From positions 248,001-312,000 of the forward strand of contig CAVYKN010000009.1 of assembly GCA_963769115.1 (NCBI GenBank): 64,000 nt of DNA. The letters are read 5' to 3'. Made by a program: the position numbers and the translations under genes. Shown here in pieces: positions 26,378-35,284 of this stretch; within the stretch, counting starts at the first letter, position 1; each line of letters starts with the position of its first letter. This stretch comes from DASTFY01 sp963769115. GTDB taxonomy: Bacteria > Actinomycetota > Acidimicrobiia > Acidimicrobiales > Ilumatobacteraceae. The notes below the pieces were generated by a model that saw nothing but the letters and a program-made list of their open reading frames with translations, did not search any database and had not been told where the DNA came from.

Positions 26378-28843
26378 GTGGCTGACGACCTGATCGCATT
26401 TTCGACGCTGGACGCGGCGCAGATCTCGGCGCTCGAGGCACTCGGCGCGCGCCGACGAGTTGAACCTGGCGATGTCCTGTACCGGGAGGGCGACGCCGCC
26501 TACGACTTCTATGTCGTGCTCAGCGGTGAGGTGGAGATCGTGACCGGCATCGGAAACGACGAACAGGTCATCGTGCGTCACGGGCCTGGCCGGTTCCTCG
26601 GTGAGCTCAATCTGCTGACGGGCCTGCGGGTGTTCGTCACGGCGCGCGTCACGCAGCCGGGTGAGGTGCTCGCCGTGCCTGCGGCGCAGTTGCGTCACGT
26701 GATCGCCACGCAACCGGCGTTGAGCGACGTGATTCTCGCCGGGTTCATCGCACGTCGGACCGGGTTGTTGTCGGGTGCGAGCACGTCCATTCGGGTCATC
26801 GGGTCGAGGTTCTCTCCGGAGACGGGACGGCTACGCGAGTTCCTCTTGCGCAGCCGCATCCCGCACGCCTGGCTCGACCCCGAGCAGGACGTCGACGTCG
26901 AAGCGCTGCTGCGCGAGTTCGAGGTCGAGCCTTCCGAGCTTCCGGTGGTCATCGCCACGGGTTCGGTGTTGCGCCGGCCCACCGTGGGCGTGCTCGCGGA
27001 GTATCTCGGCATCACCGTTGCCAATCTTCCGGACCGCTGCTTCGACCTGGTCGTCGTCGGCGGCGGTCCCGCCGGACTGGCCGCCGCGGTGTACGGCGCG
27101 TCCGAGGGGTTGACGACCCTCGGCCTCGAGGCGCTGGCCGTTGGTGGCCAGGCCGGGAGCAGCTCGCGCATCGAGAACTACCTCGGCTTTCCCACCGGCA
27201 TCTCCGGTGGTGACCTGACGCAACGTGCAGTGGTGCAGGCCGAGAAGTTCGGCGCCGCGCTGACCAGCCCGTGCGCGGCGACCGGCCTACGCGAGCACGG
27301 CGGACACCTCATCGTCCGGCTGGCCGACGGCGCCGAGGTCGCCGGCCGAGCGGTCATCGTCGCCAGTGGCGCGCACTACCGGCGACTCGACGCGGCCGGC
27401 CTCGACGAGTTCGAGTGCAAGGGCGTCTACTACGCGGCCACCGAGGCCGAGGTTCGTCAGTGCGCACCTGCTCCGGTTGTCGTCGTCGGTGGCGGCAACT
27501 CCGCCGGCCAAGCGGCGCTCTTCCTCGCCGAGTCAGGCAGTCCCGTCACGATCGTGATCCGGCGCGCTGATCTCAACGAGAGCATGTCTCGCTATCTCGT
27601 CGATCGCATCGTCGAACACCCGCGCATCGACGTGAGACCGAGCACCACCGTGGCCGAGCTCGACGGCGGCGACCTACTCGAGCGCGTCGTGCTCGCCGAC
27701 CCCGAAGGAAAGACCACCGTGGCCTGTGGCGGGCTCTTCTCGTTCATCGGCGCCGAACCAGCATCGGACTGGCTGTCCGGCTGTGCCGCGCTCGACGACC
27801 ACGGCTTCGTGCTCACCGATCGATCGCTGACCGACGACGATCTCGACGAGCGGTGGAACGCCCTCGGCCGCACACCGCTCCCGTTCGAGACGAGCCACCC
27901 CGGCTTGTTCGCAGTCGGCGACATCCGATCCGGATCGACGAAGCGCGTCGCCGCGGCCGTCGGCGAAGGGTCCGCAGCCGTGCGATCGGTCCACGAGTAC
28001 CTCGCGTTGCCACTCCATGACCACCGAATTGGTCGACCCGACGGCGGTTCCGAGCGGAACCGGCTGCGAGAGTGTGGCACTCGGCGGGTGGTGGTTCCAT
28101 CTGCGCCGTGCGCGGCGTGTGGCCACATCGGTTGCTGCGACTCGTCGCCGGCGCAGCACGCGTCCGCACGCACCGCGGGCCATCCCATCGTTGCCAGCTT
28201 CGAACCGGGCGAGGAGTGGTTCTACGACTACCGCACCGACGAATTCGTGCCAGGGCCGGATCTCGCGCCACCACTGCACCATCCCGTGGACCAACCCGCT
28301 CCCGGGCCGCGAGGACGTGTGCCGCGGACTGGCAGTCGCACCTCCACTGACATGAGATACGACGAAGGGCCCACCGCCGAGGCCACAGTCATCATCGATG
28401 CGCCCGTTGTTCGCGTGTGGCAGCTGGTGACGGACATCAACCTGCCCGCGCAATTCTCCGACGAGTTTCGCGGCGCGACATGGATCGACGACGGTCCCGC
28501 GATGGGCGCACGTTTCGTCGGCCGCAACTGGCACAAGGCAATGGGCGAATGGGAGACGGTGTCGATCGTCAACCGTTTCGACCCGATGCGGGCGTTCGGT
28601 TGGTGCGTCACCGACGTTGATGAGCCGTCGTCCACATGGTGGTTCGAACTCGACCAGCAGCCCGACGGTGTGCACTTGTGTCAACGAGCGCGCATGGGTC
28701 CGGCGCCGTCAGGGCTGAGCATCGCGATCACCGCCATGCCGGAGAAGGAGGAACGCATCGTGGCTCGCCGGCTCGAGGAGTTCGAGGCGAACATGCGGGC
28801 CACGCTCGAAGGCATCAAGAACCTCGCCGAGCAAGCGCCGTGA
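26378..28843 (+). CDS. Continuous frame: cNMP-binding + thioredoxin-reductase-like + UBP zinc finger + SRPBCC (probably three genes joined)
   Basis: Residues about 1-130 are a cyclic-nucleotide-binding fold (GDVLYREGDAAYDFYVVLSG). About 135-205 form a glutaredoxin-like segment. About 210-545 are a thioredoxin-reductase-like FAD/NAD domain (VVVGGGPAGLAAAVYGA; VVVVGGGNSAGQAALFLAE). The redox CxxC is absent: the site reads GVYYAATEAE, so disulfide reduction is unlikely. After HEYLALPL, the normal end of this family, the frame runs on through a zinc-finger-like segment into an SRPBCC domain. An alternative frame from ATG 28017 better matches the zinc-finger gene, so frame errors probably removed the true stops. 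GTG 26378 or a nearby codon is the start. Confidence 0.75.
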   Translation: MADDLIAFSTLDAAQISALEALGARRRVEPGDVLYREGDAAYDFYVVLSGEVEIVTGIGNDEQVIVRHGPGRFLGELNLLTGLRVFVTARVTQPGEVLAVPAAQLRHVIATQPALSDVILAGFIARRTGLLSGASTSIRVIGSRFSPETGRLREFLLRSRIPHAWLDPEQDVDVEALLREFEVEPSELPVVIATGSVLRRPTVGVLAEYLGITVANLPDRCFDLVVVGGGPAGLAAAVYGASEGLTTLGLEALAVGGQAGSSSRIENYLGFPTGISGGDLTQRAVVQAEKFGAALTSPCAATGLREHGGHLIVRLADGAEVAGRAVIVASGAHYRRLDAAGLDEFECKGVYYAATEAEVRQCAPAPVVVVGGGNSAGQAALFLAESGSPVTIVIRRADLNESMSRYLVDRIVEHPRIDVRPSTTVAELDGGDLLERVVLADPEGKTTVACGGLFSFIGAEPASDWLSGCAALDDHGFVLTDRSLTDDDLDERWNALGRTPLPFETSHPGLFAVGDIRSGSTKRVAAAVGEGSAAVRSVHEYLALPLHDHRIGRPDGGSERNRLRECGTRRVVVPSAPCAACGHIGCCDSSPAQHASARTAGHPIVASFEPGEEWFYDYRTDEFVPGPDLAPPLHHPVDQPAPGPRGRVPRTGSRTSTDMRYDEGPTAEATVIIDAPVVRVWQLVTDINLPAQFSDEFRGATWIDDGPAMGARFVGRNWHKAMGEWETVSIVNRFDPMRAFGWCVTDVDEPSSTWWFELDQQPDGVHLCQRARMGPAPSGLSIAITAMPEKEERIVARRLEEFEANMRATLEGIKNLAEQAP
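28017..28350 (+). CDS. UBP-type zinc-finger protein (frame-disrupted, inside the fused frame)
   Basis: Starts MTTELVDPTAVPSGTGCESV at 28017 and continues GGWWFHLRR. One base appears missing near 28105, after which CAACGHIGCCDSSPAQHASA and GHPIVASFEPGEEWFYDY follow, the zinc ligands and body of small UBP-finger proteins often encoded beside cNMP/TrxB-like oxidoreductases. Another base appears missing near 28325, before ADWQSHLH and a TGA at 28350. The order of segments is clear, but the exact frame is inferred. Confidence 0.5.
28352..28843 (+). CDS. SRPBCC-family (START-like) protein
   Basis: From ATG 28352: MRYDEGPTAEATVIIDAP, the first strand of the SRPBCC fold, then VWQLVTDINLPAQFSDEF and a C-terminal long helix (EERIVARRLEEFEANMRATL). 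About 163 residues, a complete domain that binds a hydrophobic ligand in a deep pocket. It overlaps the following LLM oxidoreductase by four bases (GTGA). It is read in the same frame as the upstream oxidoreductase, but is more likely a separate gene whose own ATG follows the zinc-finger stop at 28350. Confidence 0.65.
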   Translation: MRYDEGPTAEATVIIDAPVVRVWQLVTDINLPAQFSDEFRGATWIDDGPAMGARFVGRNWHKAMGEWETVSIVNRFDPMRAFGWCVTDVDEPSSTWWFELDQQPDGVHLCQRARMGPAPSGLSIAITAMPEKEERIVARRLEEFEANMRATLEGIKNLAEQAP

Positions 28844-29880
28844 CGTTGCGGGTCGGTGTCGTCGCGACCCCGTACGGCGACCACGCCATCGAGTTCGTCC
28901 GACAGGCCGAGCAACTCGGCGTCGATTCGGTGTGGGTGCCCGAGTTCTGGGCCGGCGACGCCCTCACACCGCTCGCGTTCCTCGCGGCGCGAACGTCGCA
29001 CATCCGGTTGGCGACCGGAATCGTGCAGCTCGGCGCCCGAACCCCCGCGATGCTCGCGATGTCGGCGCTCTCGCTGCAGGCACTGTCAGGCGGGCGGTTC
29101 GTGTTGGGCGTCGGAACGAGCGGCCCGCAAGTCATGGAGGGATGGCACGGCGTCCGCTTCGACAAGCCCGTGCAACGCACACGCGAGACGATCGACATCA
29201 TCCGCGCGATCACCGCCGGGGAACGCGCGGAGTACCACGGGCAGGTCTATGAGCTCCCGCTGCCCGACGGCGAGGGCCGCAGCATCCGTTCGCTCATGCC
29301 GCCCGCGCACGTGCCGATCTACGTGGCCGCGCTCGGCCCGAACAATCTTCGGCTCACGGGCGAGCTGGCCGATGGGTGGATCGGCAACTCGTTTTTCCCA
29401 GAGACCGCCGACGTCTTCTTCGACCCGATACGTGAAGGCGCCGCCATTGCGGGTCGCTCGTTCGACGATCTCGACCTCACCGTCGCCGTCGGGCTCGAGT
29501 TCACCGACGACGTCGAAGCCGCCGGCCGTCGTCATGCCGAGGGCTACGCGTTCACCTTCGGCGCGATGGGATCAGCGACGACCAACTTCTACAACAACGC
29601 GTTCGAGCGGCAGGGCTACGGCGACGACGTGCGCGAAGTGCAGCGCCTCTGGTTGGCCGGCGACAAGGATGCCGCCCGCAGACGCGTACCGCTCGAGATT
29701 GGTCTCGGGACGAACCTCATCGGCACCGACGATGTCGTACGCGAACGCCTACGGCTCCATCGCGACGCCGGGGTCACCACACTGCGCGTCGGGCTGCAAG
29801 CCGACCTCCAGAAGGACCTCGACGGGGCTCTCGGCGACCTCGCCCGGCTCCTCGAACTCGTCGCGGACATCAACCGATGA
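28840..29880 (+). CDS. LLM-class (F420-dependent) oxidoreductase
   Basis: 346 residues from GTG 28840. A bacterial-luciferase-like TIM barrel: AEQLGVDSVWVPEFWAGD, RLATGIVQLGARTPAMLAMS, GRFVLGVGTSGPQVMEGWHG and PIYVAALGPNNLRLTGELADGW. The last two are typical of F420-dependent members. It overlaps the SRPBCC gene at its start and the small gene at 29877 at its end, so all are in one transcript. The substrate is unknown. Confidence 0.88.
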   Translation: MTLRVGVVATPYGDHAIEFVRQAEQLGVDSVWVPEFWAGDALTPLAFLAARTSHIRLATGIVQLGARTPAMLAMSALSLQALSGGRFVLGVGTSGPQVMEGWHGVRFDKPVQRTRETIDIIRAITAGERAEYHGQVYELPLPDGEGRSIRSLMPPAHVPIYVAALGPNNLRLTGELADGWIGNSFFPETADVFFDPIREGAAIAGRSFDDLDLTVAVGLEFTDDVEAAGRRHAEGYAFTFGAMGSATTNFYNNAFERQGYGDDVREVQRLWLAGDKDAARRRVPLEIGLGTNLIGTDDVVRERLRLHRDAGVTTLRVGLQADLQKDLDGALGDLARLLELVADINR

Positions 29881-30308
29881 CCGAGAAAGGTCAAACTGCT
29901 ATGAGTACTGATGAAGAGTTCGAAGCCGAACTCGGCGCCGTCTTCGACGATCTCATCAACCTGATCGGCGAGACCAAGCAAGCCGCATGGACCGCATCCT
30001 CGTCCGAACGCCGCCAGACGTTCGACAACCTCAAGTCGTACCTCGCCGAACAAGCGGCCGCGATTGACGACGCCGAGCGGCGTATCGGCACCCGCCCGCC
30101 ATGGGTGCGCAGCCCCACAGCACACCGGGCTCGGAATATCGCTGGCGAAGCAGCCGGCGACTCCGACCGACTTGTCGAACTGCTCGTTCGCGATCTCCGA
30201 CTGGCGGTAGAGGACATCAGACGGCGGGCAGCCACGATCACCGGCGAATGGCAGCAGCTGTTGGTCGACGTCGCCGACGACCTCGAACGACACACCAACG
30301 CCCTCTGA
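29877..30308 (+). CDS. 143-residue helical protein of unknown function
   Basis: Starts ATG 29877 with an ATGA overlap to the LLM gene; a second start, MSTDEEFEAELGAV, is at 29901. The sequence is acidic and largely helical, with two predicted helical hairpins (TFDNLKSYLAEQAAAIDDAE; VELLVRDLRLAVEDIRRRAA). No motif or membrane segment was recognised. Coupled translation suggests a partner of the oxidoreductase. Confidence 0.6.
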   Translation: MTEKGQTAMSTDEEFEAELGAVFDDLINLIGETKQAAWTASSSERRQTFDNLKSYLAEQAAAIDDAERRIGTRPPWVRSPTAHRARNIAGEAAGDSDRLVELLVRDLRLAVEDIRRRAATITGEWQQLLVDVADDLERHTNAL

Positions 30309-30652
30309 TCTGCGCTTACGCTCGCTGGAAAATCGCGCCGACTAATGCTGCGCTACAGCGGCGATGGGCCCGTCGTTCCGACAGCCGGATTGTCGAGCTC
30401 CTCGATGGTCGACCACAGTCCCCGCACGGGATCGGGTCGATGGCAAGACAGGTAGACGCCGGTCGTCAACAGACCTCCCGCGGGTCGCGACACATGCGAC
30501 GCCCGTGCCGCGGACCGGCCGAGGACGTCGCCGAGCGGGACGCCGTCTTCGACTCGATCCGCATCGAGCCCTGACCCGCCGGCCGACCAGCTGACATTGC
30601 ATCCGTGCACACAGGTCCCAGGCCGCGTGGGTGCACCAACAAACAGCAGGTC
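30309..30652. other. Intergenic stretch, no confident gene
   Basis: 344 bases between the accessory block and the aromatic operon. A minus-strand frame from about 30575 to 30353 reads VPLGDVLGRSAARASHVSRP and may be a remnant, but has no start or recognisable domain. No transposase, repeat or copy of the tRNA 3' end was seen. Confidence 0.4.
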
Positions 30653-30685
30653 AGAGGCCCTTTCCGCCGAGCGGGGAGGGCCTCT
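30653..30685. terminator. Stem-loop terminator
   Basis: AGAGGCCCT (30653-30661) pairs perfectly with AGGGCCTCT (30677-30685) across a 15-base loop, followed by CTCTTGT. It lies between the plus-strand accessory block and the 3' end of the minus-strand aromatic operon, so it could serve both. Confidence 0.65.
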
Positions 30686-30729
30686 CTCTTGTCGAACGCG
30701 TGCCGGCGACGGGTACTTGCGCGGGTCCG

Positions 30730-31296
30730 TCAGACGTCCTCGGGATGGTCGGCGGTGTCCCACGGGAGCGCTGCGGACACCCAGTGGGTGACGGCTTCGG
30801 GCTGGTCGTTGCGGTGGAGGTGCCGGGGTGGCTGGGCGAACGTGCTGTACGGGCGGCAACGCAGCACGACCCGTCCTTCCTCCTCGGCCATGGCGGCGAC
30901 GAACGGCCGGGCGTCGTCGCCGAGCGGTTCGCCGGACATGCGCCCGCCGACGGCCATCATCACGTCGACGACGAGGTCGGGGTCGTCGTCGACGGTGGCG
31001 TCGCAGTAGACCTGCAGGTAGCTGAACGGCCAGCGCTCGTCGAGCACGCACAGGCTGACCTTGGGGTTGCGGGCGGCGGCCTTGGCCTTGCCACGGTCGC
31101 GCATCGTGGACACGAGCAGCTCGTCGGTGTCGGTGGGCACGTAGTACACGATCGACATGGCCGGTCCGTCGGCACGGCGCGGCGTGCCGAACACGCAGGT
31201 GCGGTGGGTGCGGACGAACTCGCGCCGTTCGGACGGGAGCATGTCGCGGTCGGTCGGGCAGGTGAACGGTTCGGCGGCGAGCGGGAGGATCTGCAT
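30730..31296 (-). CDS. PNPOx-like (F420-binding) split-barrel protein
   Basis: 188 residues from ATG 31296. The core RRADGPAMSIVYYVPTDTDELLVSTMRDRGKAKAAARNP is the split beta-barrel of pyridoxamine-phosphate-oxidase-like proteins, here of the F420-dependent TIGR03618/Rv1155 kind. It ends the aromatic operon, two bases after the FAH hydrolase gene. It may reduce or protect a pathway intermediate; its specific role is unknown. Confidence 0.8.
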   Translation of the reverse strand: MQILPLAAEPFTCPTDRDMLPSERREFVRTHRTCVFGTPRRADGPAMSIVYYVPTDTDELLVSTMRDRGKAKAAARNPKVSLCVLDERWPFSYLQVYCDATVDDDPDLVVDVMMAVGGRMSGEPLGDDARPFVAAMAEEEGRVVLRCRPYSTFAQPPRHLHRNDQPEAVTHWVSAALPWDTADHPEDV

Positions 31297-31298
31297 GG

Positions 31299-32134
31299 TC
31301 AGTGTCCCTCGACGATGCGGTTGCGGATGGTGCCGATGCCTTCGATCCAGGTCTCGAGGGTGTCGCCGGGTTGCAGGAAGCGCGGTGGCTTGCGGGCGAC
31401 GCCGACGCCGCCGGGGGTGCCGGTGAAGATCACGTCGCCGGGCAGCAGCGGCAGGACGGCGGAGAGCTCGGCGACGAGGTGGGGGACGTCGAAGACGAGG
31501 TCGCTGGTGCGGGCGTCCTGCATCTTCTCCCCGTTGACGGAGCAGCCGAGCGCGAGGTCGTCGGGGTCGTCCAGCTCGTCGGGGGTGACGATCCAGGGGC
31601 CGATCGGTCCGTAGCCGCGGCGGGACTTGCCCAGGGAGAACTGGGCGCCGGCGGCGAACTGGAGGTGCCGGTCGCTGATGTCCTGGCCGATGGTGAGACC
31701 GGCGACGTGGGACCATGCGTCGGTGTCGTCGACGCGGTCGGCGGTCGCGGCCGATGACGGCGACGAGCTCGACCTCCCAGTCGACCGACGGGCCGGCGAC
31801 CGCGATGTCGTCGAACGGCCCGGCGAGGCTGGCCGGGAACTTGGTGAACACGCGGGACCTCCGGGAGGGCCAGCCCGGACTCCTCGGCGTGGCTGCGGTA
31901 GTTGAGCCCGATGGCGAACACCTGGCGAGGGTCGTGGCACCGGGTTGCGCAGTGCGGCTTCGACGAGGGGCCGGTCGGCGCGGTGACGGTGGCGGCGAAC
32001 TCGCGGAAGTCGTCCCACTCGTCGTAGAGCGCCATCGGGTCCGCGCCGAAGCGCCCGGCGGATGCGGTGGCGATATCGGCGATCTGATCACCGAGGACGA
32101 GCGCGGCGCGGCCGTCGATGTTGGCGAGCTTCAC
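31299..32134 (-). CDS. Fumarylacetoacetate hydrolase family protein (frame-disrupted)
   Basis: Starts VKLANIDGRAALVLGDQIAD at GTG 32134 after AAGGAG. The FAH core is present: FAIGLNYRSHAEESGL, then FTKFPASLAGPFDDIAVAGP and VDWEVELVAVIGR, LTIGQDISDRHLQ, and the C-terminal GDVIFTGTPGGVGVARKP. The acidic metal ligands (E in the ELVAVIG segment, D in GQDISDR) are visible. At least four frame changes occur (about 31985, 31935, 31860, 31745). Enzymes of this family cleave or decarboxylate acylpyruvates formed after ring fission, which suits the neighbouring dioxygenase. Confidence 0.78.
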
Positions 32135-33640
32135 AACAGGGCTCCTTGTCGGTGCCGGCTGGTTCGCCAGCCGGGTTCGTAGGTGGTCGATGAGGGTGGC
32201 GGTGGCGGCGGGGGAGGCGGCGGTGCCGTAGAGGTGGAAGTCGGGTCGTTGCAATGCGGCGGTGGCGTCGTGTTCCGTGAACCAGCGGCGGTACCCGGGT
32301 CGTCGGCGGCGACGGTCACGACGCGCCCGCCGATCGAGGCGAACCAATCGCGCGTCGTCGGGTCGAGGGCGATGGGCGTCAGGGTCGATGGTGACGAGAC
32401 GCCAGCCGGCGCCATGAACGTCGTCGAAGCGGCGCCCTTCGACGGTGCCTTGCGGGAAGAGCTTCCCGGCGTGTGGGGAGTCCGAGTCGATGACGCCGTC
32501 GGTGATGCCGGGCGAGCGGCGGCACGTCGGTCGGTTCGGCTCCGACGAGCGGCGCCATCGCCTCGTCGCGGGCCGCGGCCTCGGCGGGGTCGGGGACGCA
32601 GATGACCTTGCCGAGCTCGACTGGAGAACTCGATGGCCTGGCGGGCGCTGGGCAGCCGCTCCTCGTCGTAGCTGTCGAGCAGCGCGTCGGGCGCCTTGCC
32701 GGTGAGCACGAGGTCGAGCTTCCATGCGAGGTTGGCGGCGTCGCGGATCCCGGCGCACATGCCCTGCCCGGCGAAGGGCGGCATCTGGTGGGCGGCGTCA
32801 CCTGCGAGCAGCACGCGCCCTTGGCGCCACCGCGCCGCGAAGCGCGCAGCGAAGGTGTAGACGGCGAGGCGCTCGACGGTCGCGTTGTCCGGTCGCACAT
32901 CCCACGGTTCGAGCAGCTCCCACGCGCGGGCTTCGAGCTCGCTCGAGGGTCTCGTGCTCGAGGCGCATGAACTCCCAGCGTCGCCGCCCGGGCCCGCCGG
33001 AGACCACGGTGGTCGGCCGGGCGGGATCGCAGATCTGCACGTTCAGCGGGTCGAACACGCGGTCGTCGTGCAGGACGACATCGACGATGAGCCAGTCGTA
33101 GAAGAACCCGAGCTCGGTCATCGGCACGCCGAGCAGGTTGCGCACGGTGCTGTTGGCGCCGTCGCAGCCCACGAGGCACCGGCCGTTGACGACGCTCGCA
33201 TCGTTGGTCGCGATCGCGACGACGTCGTGGTGTTGGCTGAAGTCGGTGACCGTGCAGCCGCGACGGATGTCGACGCCGAGGTCCCGGGCGCGCCGTTCGA
33301 GCACCGCTTCGAGCGTCGGTTGGTGGAACATCGACGAGAGAGGCCATCCGGACGGACCTGCGCCGACTCGGCCCAAGCGCAGCAGCGTCGTCCCGTCGCC
33401 GTTGCGCCACTCGTAGATGTCGGCCGGTTCGGAGATCTCCTCGAGCACGCTGCCGATGCCGGCCGACTGGAAGATGCGGCCGACCTCGTGGTCGAAGTGG
33501 ACCGCCCGCGGCAACGGGTAGGGCTCGGGCTGGCGCTCGAGAATGGTGACCGAAAGGCCGCGCTGGGCCAGCAGGATCGACAGCGTGAGCCCGACGGGTC
33601 CGCCGCCGACCACGACGACGTCGGTGGTCGCGGACGTCAT
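32131..33640 (-). CDS. FAD-dependent aromatic monooxygenase, MhpA/PheA-TfdB type (frame-disrupted)
   Basis: The N-terminus MTSATTDVVVVGGGPVGLTL carries the FAD GxGxxG motif, and LVGCDGANSTVRNLLG the DG motif. The second FAD motif, RVLLAGDAAHQMPPFAGQGMCAGIRDAANL, appears after a frame change near 32945, followed by LVLTGKAPDALLDSYDEERL. Further frame changes lie between 32650 and 32400, and the stop at 32131 overlaps the FAH start. The enzyme hydroxylates a phenolic ring using NAD(P)H and O2, most likely to the catechol that the neighbouring extradiol dioxygenase cleaves. Confidence 0.82.
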
Positions 33641-34528
33641 GGTTGCCGCAGCGGCTGGTGGCCCCAGGCGCTGATGCGGTCGTAGCGGCGGTTGTCGTCC
33701 CAGTCGTCGGTGATGGTGCGGGCGCCGTAGCCGACCTCGACCATGAAGCCGGCCGGGCTGGCGACGTAGAAGCTGAACATGCGGTCGTTGTCGTGCATCC
33801 CGAGCCCGTTCGGGATGGGAAGGCCCGACGTCCACGCCCGGTCGAAGGCGCGCGCCGACGTCGTCGCGCGTGTTCGTCTCGACCATGAGGTGGTGCAGCT
33901 TCTGGGGCAGGTCGAAAGGTGCCTTGGCCAGGGCGAGGGTGTGGTGGCGCGGGTTGCAGTGGTAGAAGCGCACCTCGAGCTCGATGCCCTCAGCGATCTC
34001 CATCTCCAACCAGTCCGACTGCGCCATGCCGAGCCCGTCGGTGACGAACGCATGGGACTCGTCGAAGGCGGTGGTGGCGAACACGACGTGGCCGAACCCG
34101 ACCCCGTCGGTGAGGAACCCGCCGGGCATCAACGGCGACGCGTACGGCGTGGCTGCGTCCTCGAGCCCGGTGGTCAGCTCGACCGCGACCCCCCACGGCG
34201 CCATCGTGCGGGCGAGGCGCTTGACCCGCCGCGCCGAGCGCTCGTCGTCGCTGCCCTCCGCCGTGCGGTAGCCGGCGGCGTCGAGGCGCGCGACGAGCGC
34301 GTCGAAGGCGTCGTCGTCGCCGGCGTCGAAGCCGACGAAGACGCCATCGTTGGCCGGGCCGGGCTCGACGATGACGCGCTGGGCCTTGTCGTCGTTGCGC
34401 CACGTCACCGTGCCCGCCGGTCCCGGCGCACCGGGGACGAGGCCGACGACCTCGCCGAAGAACGTGGCCAGCGCCGACGGGTCGGGAACCTGGATGCCCA
34501 GGTAGGCGAGCTGCAGAGGGTCTTGCAT
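33637..34528 (-). CDS. Type I extradiol ring-cleavage dioxygenase (one frameshift)
   Basis: About 297 residues. Two VOC modules: the N-terminal LAYLGIQVPDPSALATFFGE, and the catalytic C-terminal one with iron ligands in GFGHVVFAT (His), QKLHHLMVE (His) and AGFMVEVGYG (Glu). One frame change near 33850 separates TRDDVGAR from LGMHDNDRMFSFYVASPAG. It opens a catechol ring next to the hydroxyls using Fe(II) and O2, as BphC and HsaC do. Its ATG overlaps the TetR stop and its stop overlaps the monooxygenase ATG. Confidence 0.85.
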
Positions 34529-35179
34529 CAGGGCTCCTTGCGGTCAGCGCCGAAGAGCAGGGAGATCACGGCGTCGGCGTGCGCCTCGATCACGTCGGGC
34601 GCGTGGGGGTCGATGCCGGAGAGGCGGCGGCACTCGGGGGCGAGGACGAACATCGTCGGGCCGGCGCCGGTGAGGATGTAGTAGAGGTGCGCGACCGGGA
34701 TGTCGGGCACGTGCCCGGCCTTGACCAGCTCGGCGAAACAGCACGGTCGTCTGCTCGTAGCGAGGCCGGATGTGGCGCTCGACCATCCAGTCCATGCGGG
34801 GCCCGTCGTTCTTGCACTCCTGCGTGATGATCCGGTGCAGCTGCGGGTGCGTCGCCGAGAAGTAGATGAACTCGCGGATCACCAGCTTCGCGACGGTCAG
34901 CGGGTCGACGCCTCGCAGCCCCCGAGCGCGGCTGTCCAGCGCCTCGCTGAGCTCGGCGAAGAGGCCGTCGACCGCCGCGCGCCACAGCTCGTCCTTCGAG
35001 CTGAAGTGGTAGTTGAGCAACCCCTGCGTGACGCCGGCCCGCGCCGCGATCTCGCGCGTGGTCGCGCCGTCGAAGGACAGCTCCGAGAACAGGTCGAGGG
35101 CGGCGGCGAGGATCCGTTCCCGCGTCGCGTCCGCCGATGGCCTCGGCGTGCGGGCCGGGCTCTTCGTCGTTTGCGGCAT
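34528..35179 (-). CDS. TetR-family regulator of the aromatic operon (one frameshift)
   Basis: Starts MPQTTKSPARTPRPSADATR at 35179. The DNA-binding block is DGATTREIAARAGVTQGLLNYHFSSKDELW. The ligand domain changes frame near 34735 (VLF to AELVKAGHVPDIPVAHLYYI). It is the first gene of the minus-strand operon and overlaps the dioxygenase gene by ATGA, so it is transcribed with its targets. The AT-rich repeats just upstream are its likely operators. Confidence 0.85.
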
Positions 35180-35192
35180 GGCACCGACTCTA

Positions 35193-35235
35193 ATCATATG
35201 AACAGATGATTGACAAGAGTCTGATCATATGAACA
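35193..35235. promoter_or_regulatory. Direct repeats ATCATATGAACA in a divergent promoter
   Basis: ATCATATGAACA occurs at 35193-35204 and 35224-35235, 31 bp apart (about three helical turns). Each holds the palindrome TCATATGA, and the first also sits inside AATCAT...ATGATT. The stretch is strikingly AT-rich for this DNA and lies between the TetR gene and the divergent kinase gene, so it is a likely TetR operator pair. Confidence 0.7.
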
Positions 35236-35284
35236 AACTCACGACCATGATCCTCGCCGGCCGGAACGCCCGGAGCGTGACGTC

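Noticed and set aside
22857..30700. A tRNA-derived attachment repeat at the far end of the accessory block
   Set aside because: No copy of the tRNA-Gly 3' end was found by eye near 30.3-30.7 kb, and no integrase gene is present.
32134..33640. A monooxygenase-FAH hydrolase fusion, since one phase runs through both without a stop
   Set aside because: A Shine-Dalgarno and GTG start precede the FAH domain, and the other phase has a TGA exactly overlapping that GTG, as at the other junctions of the operon.
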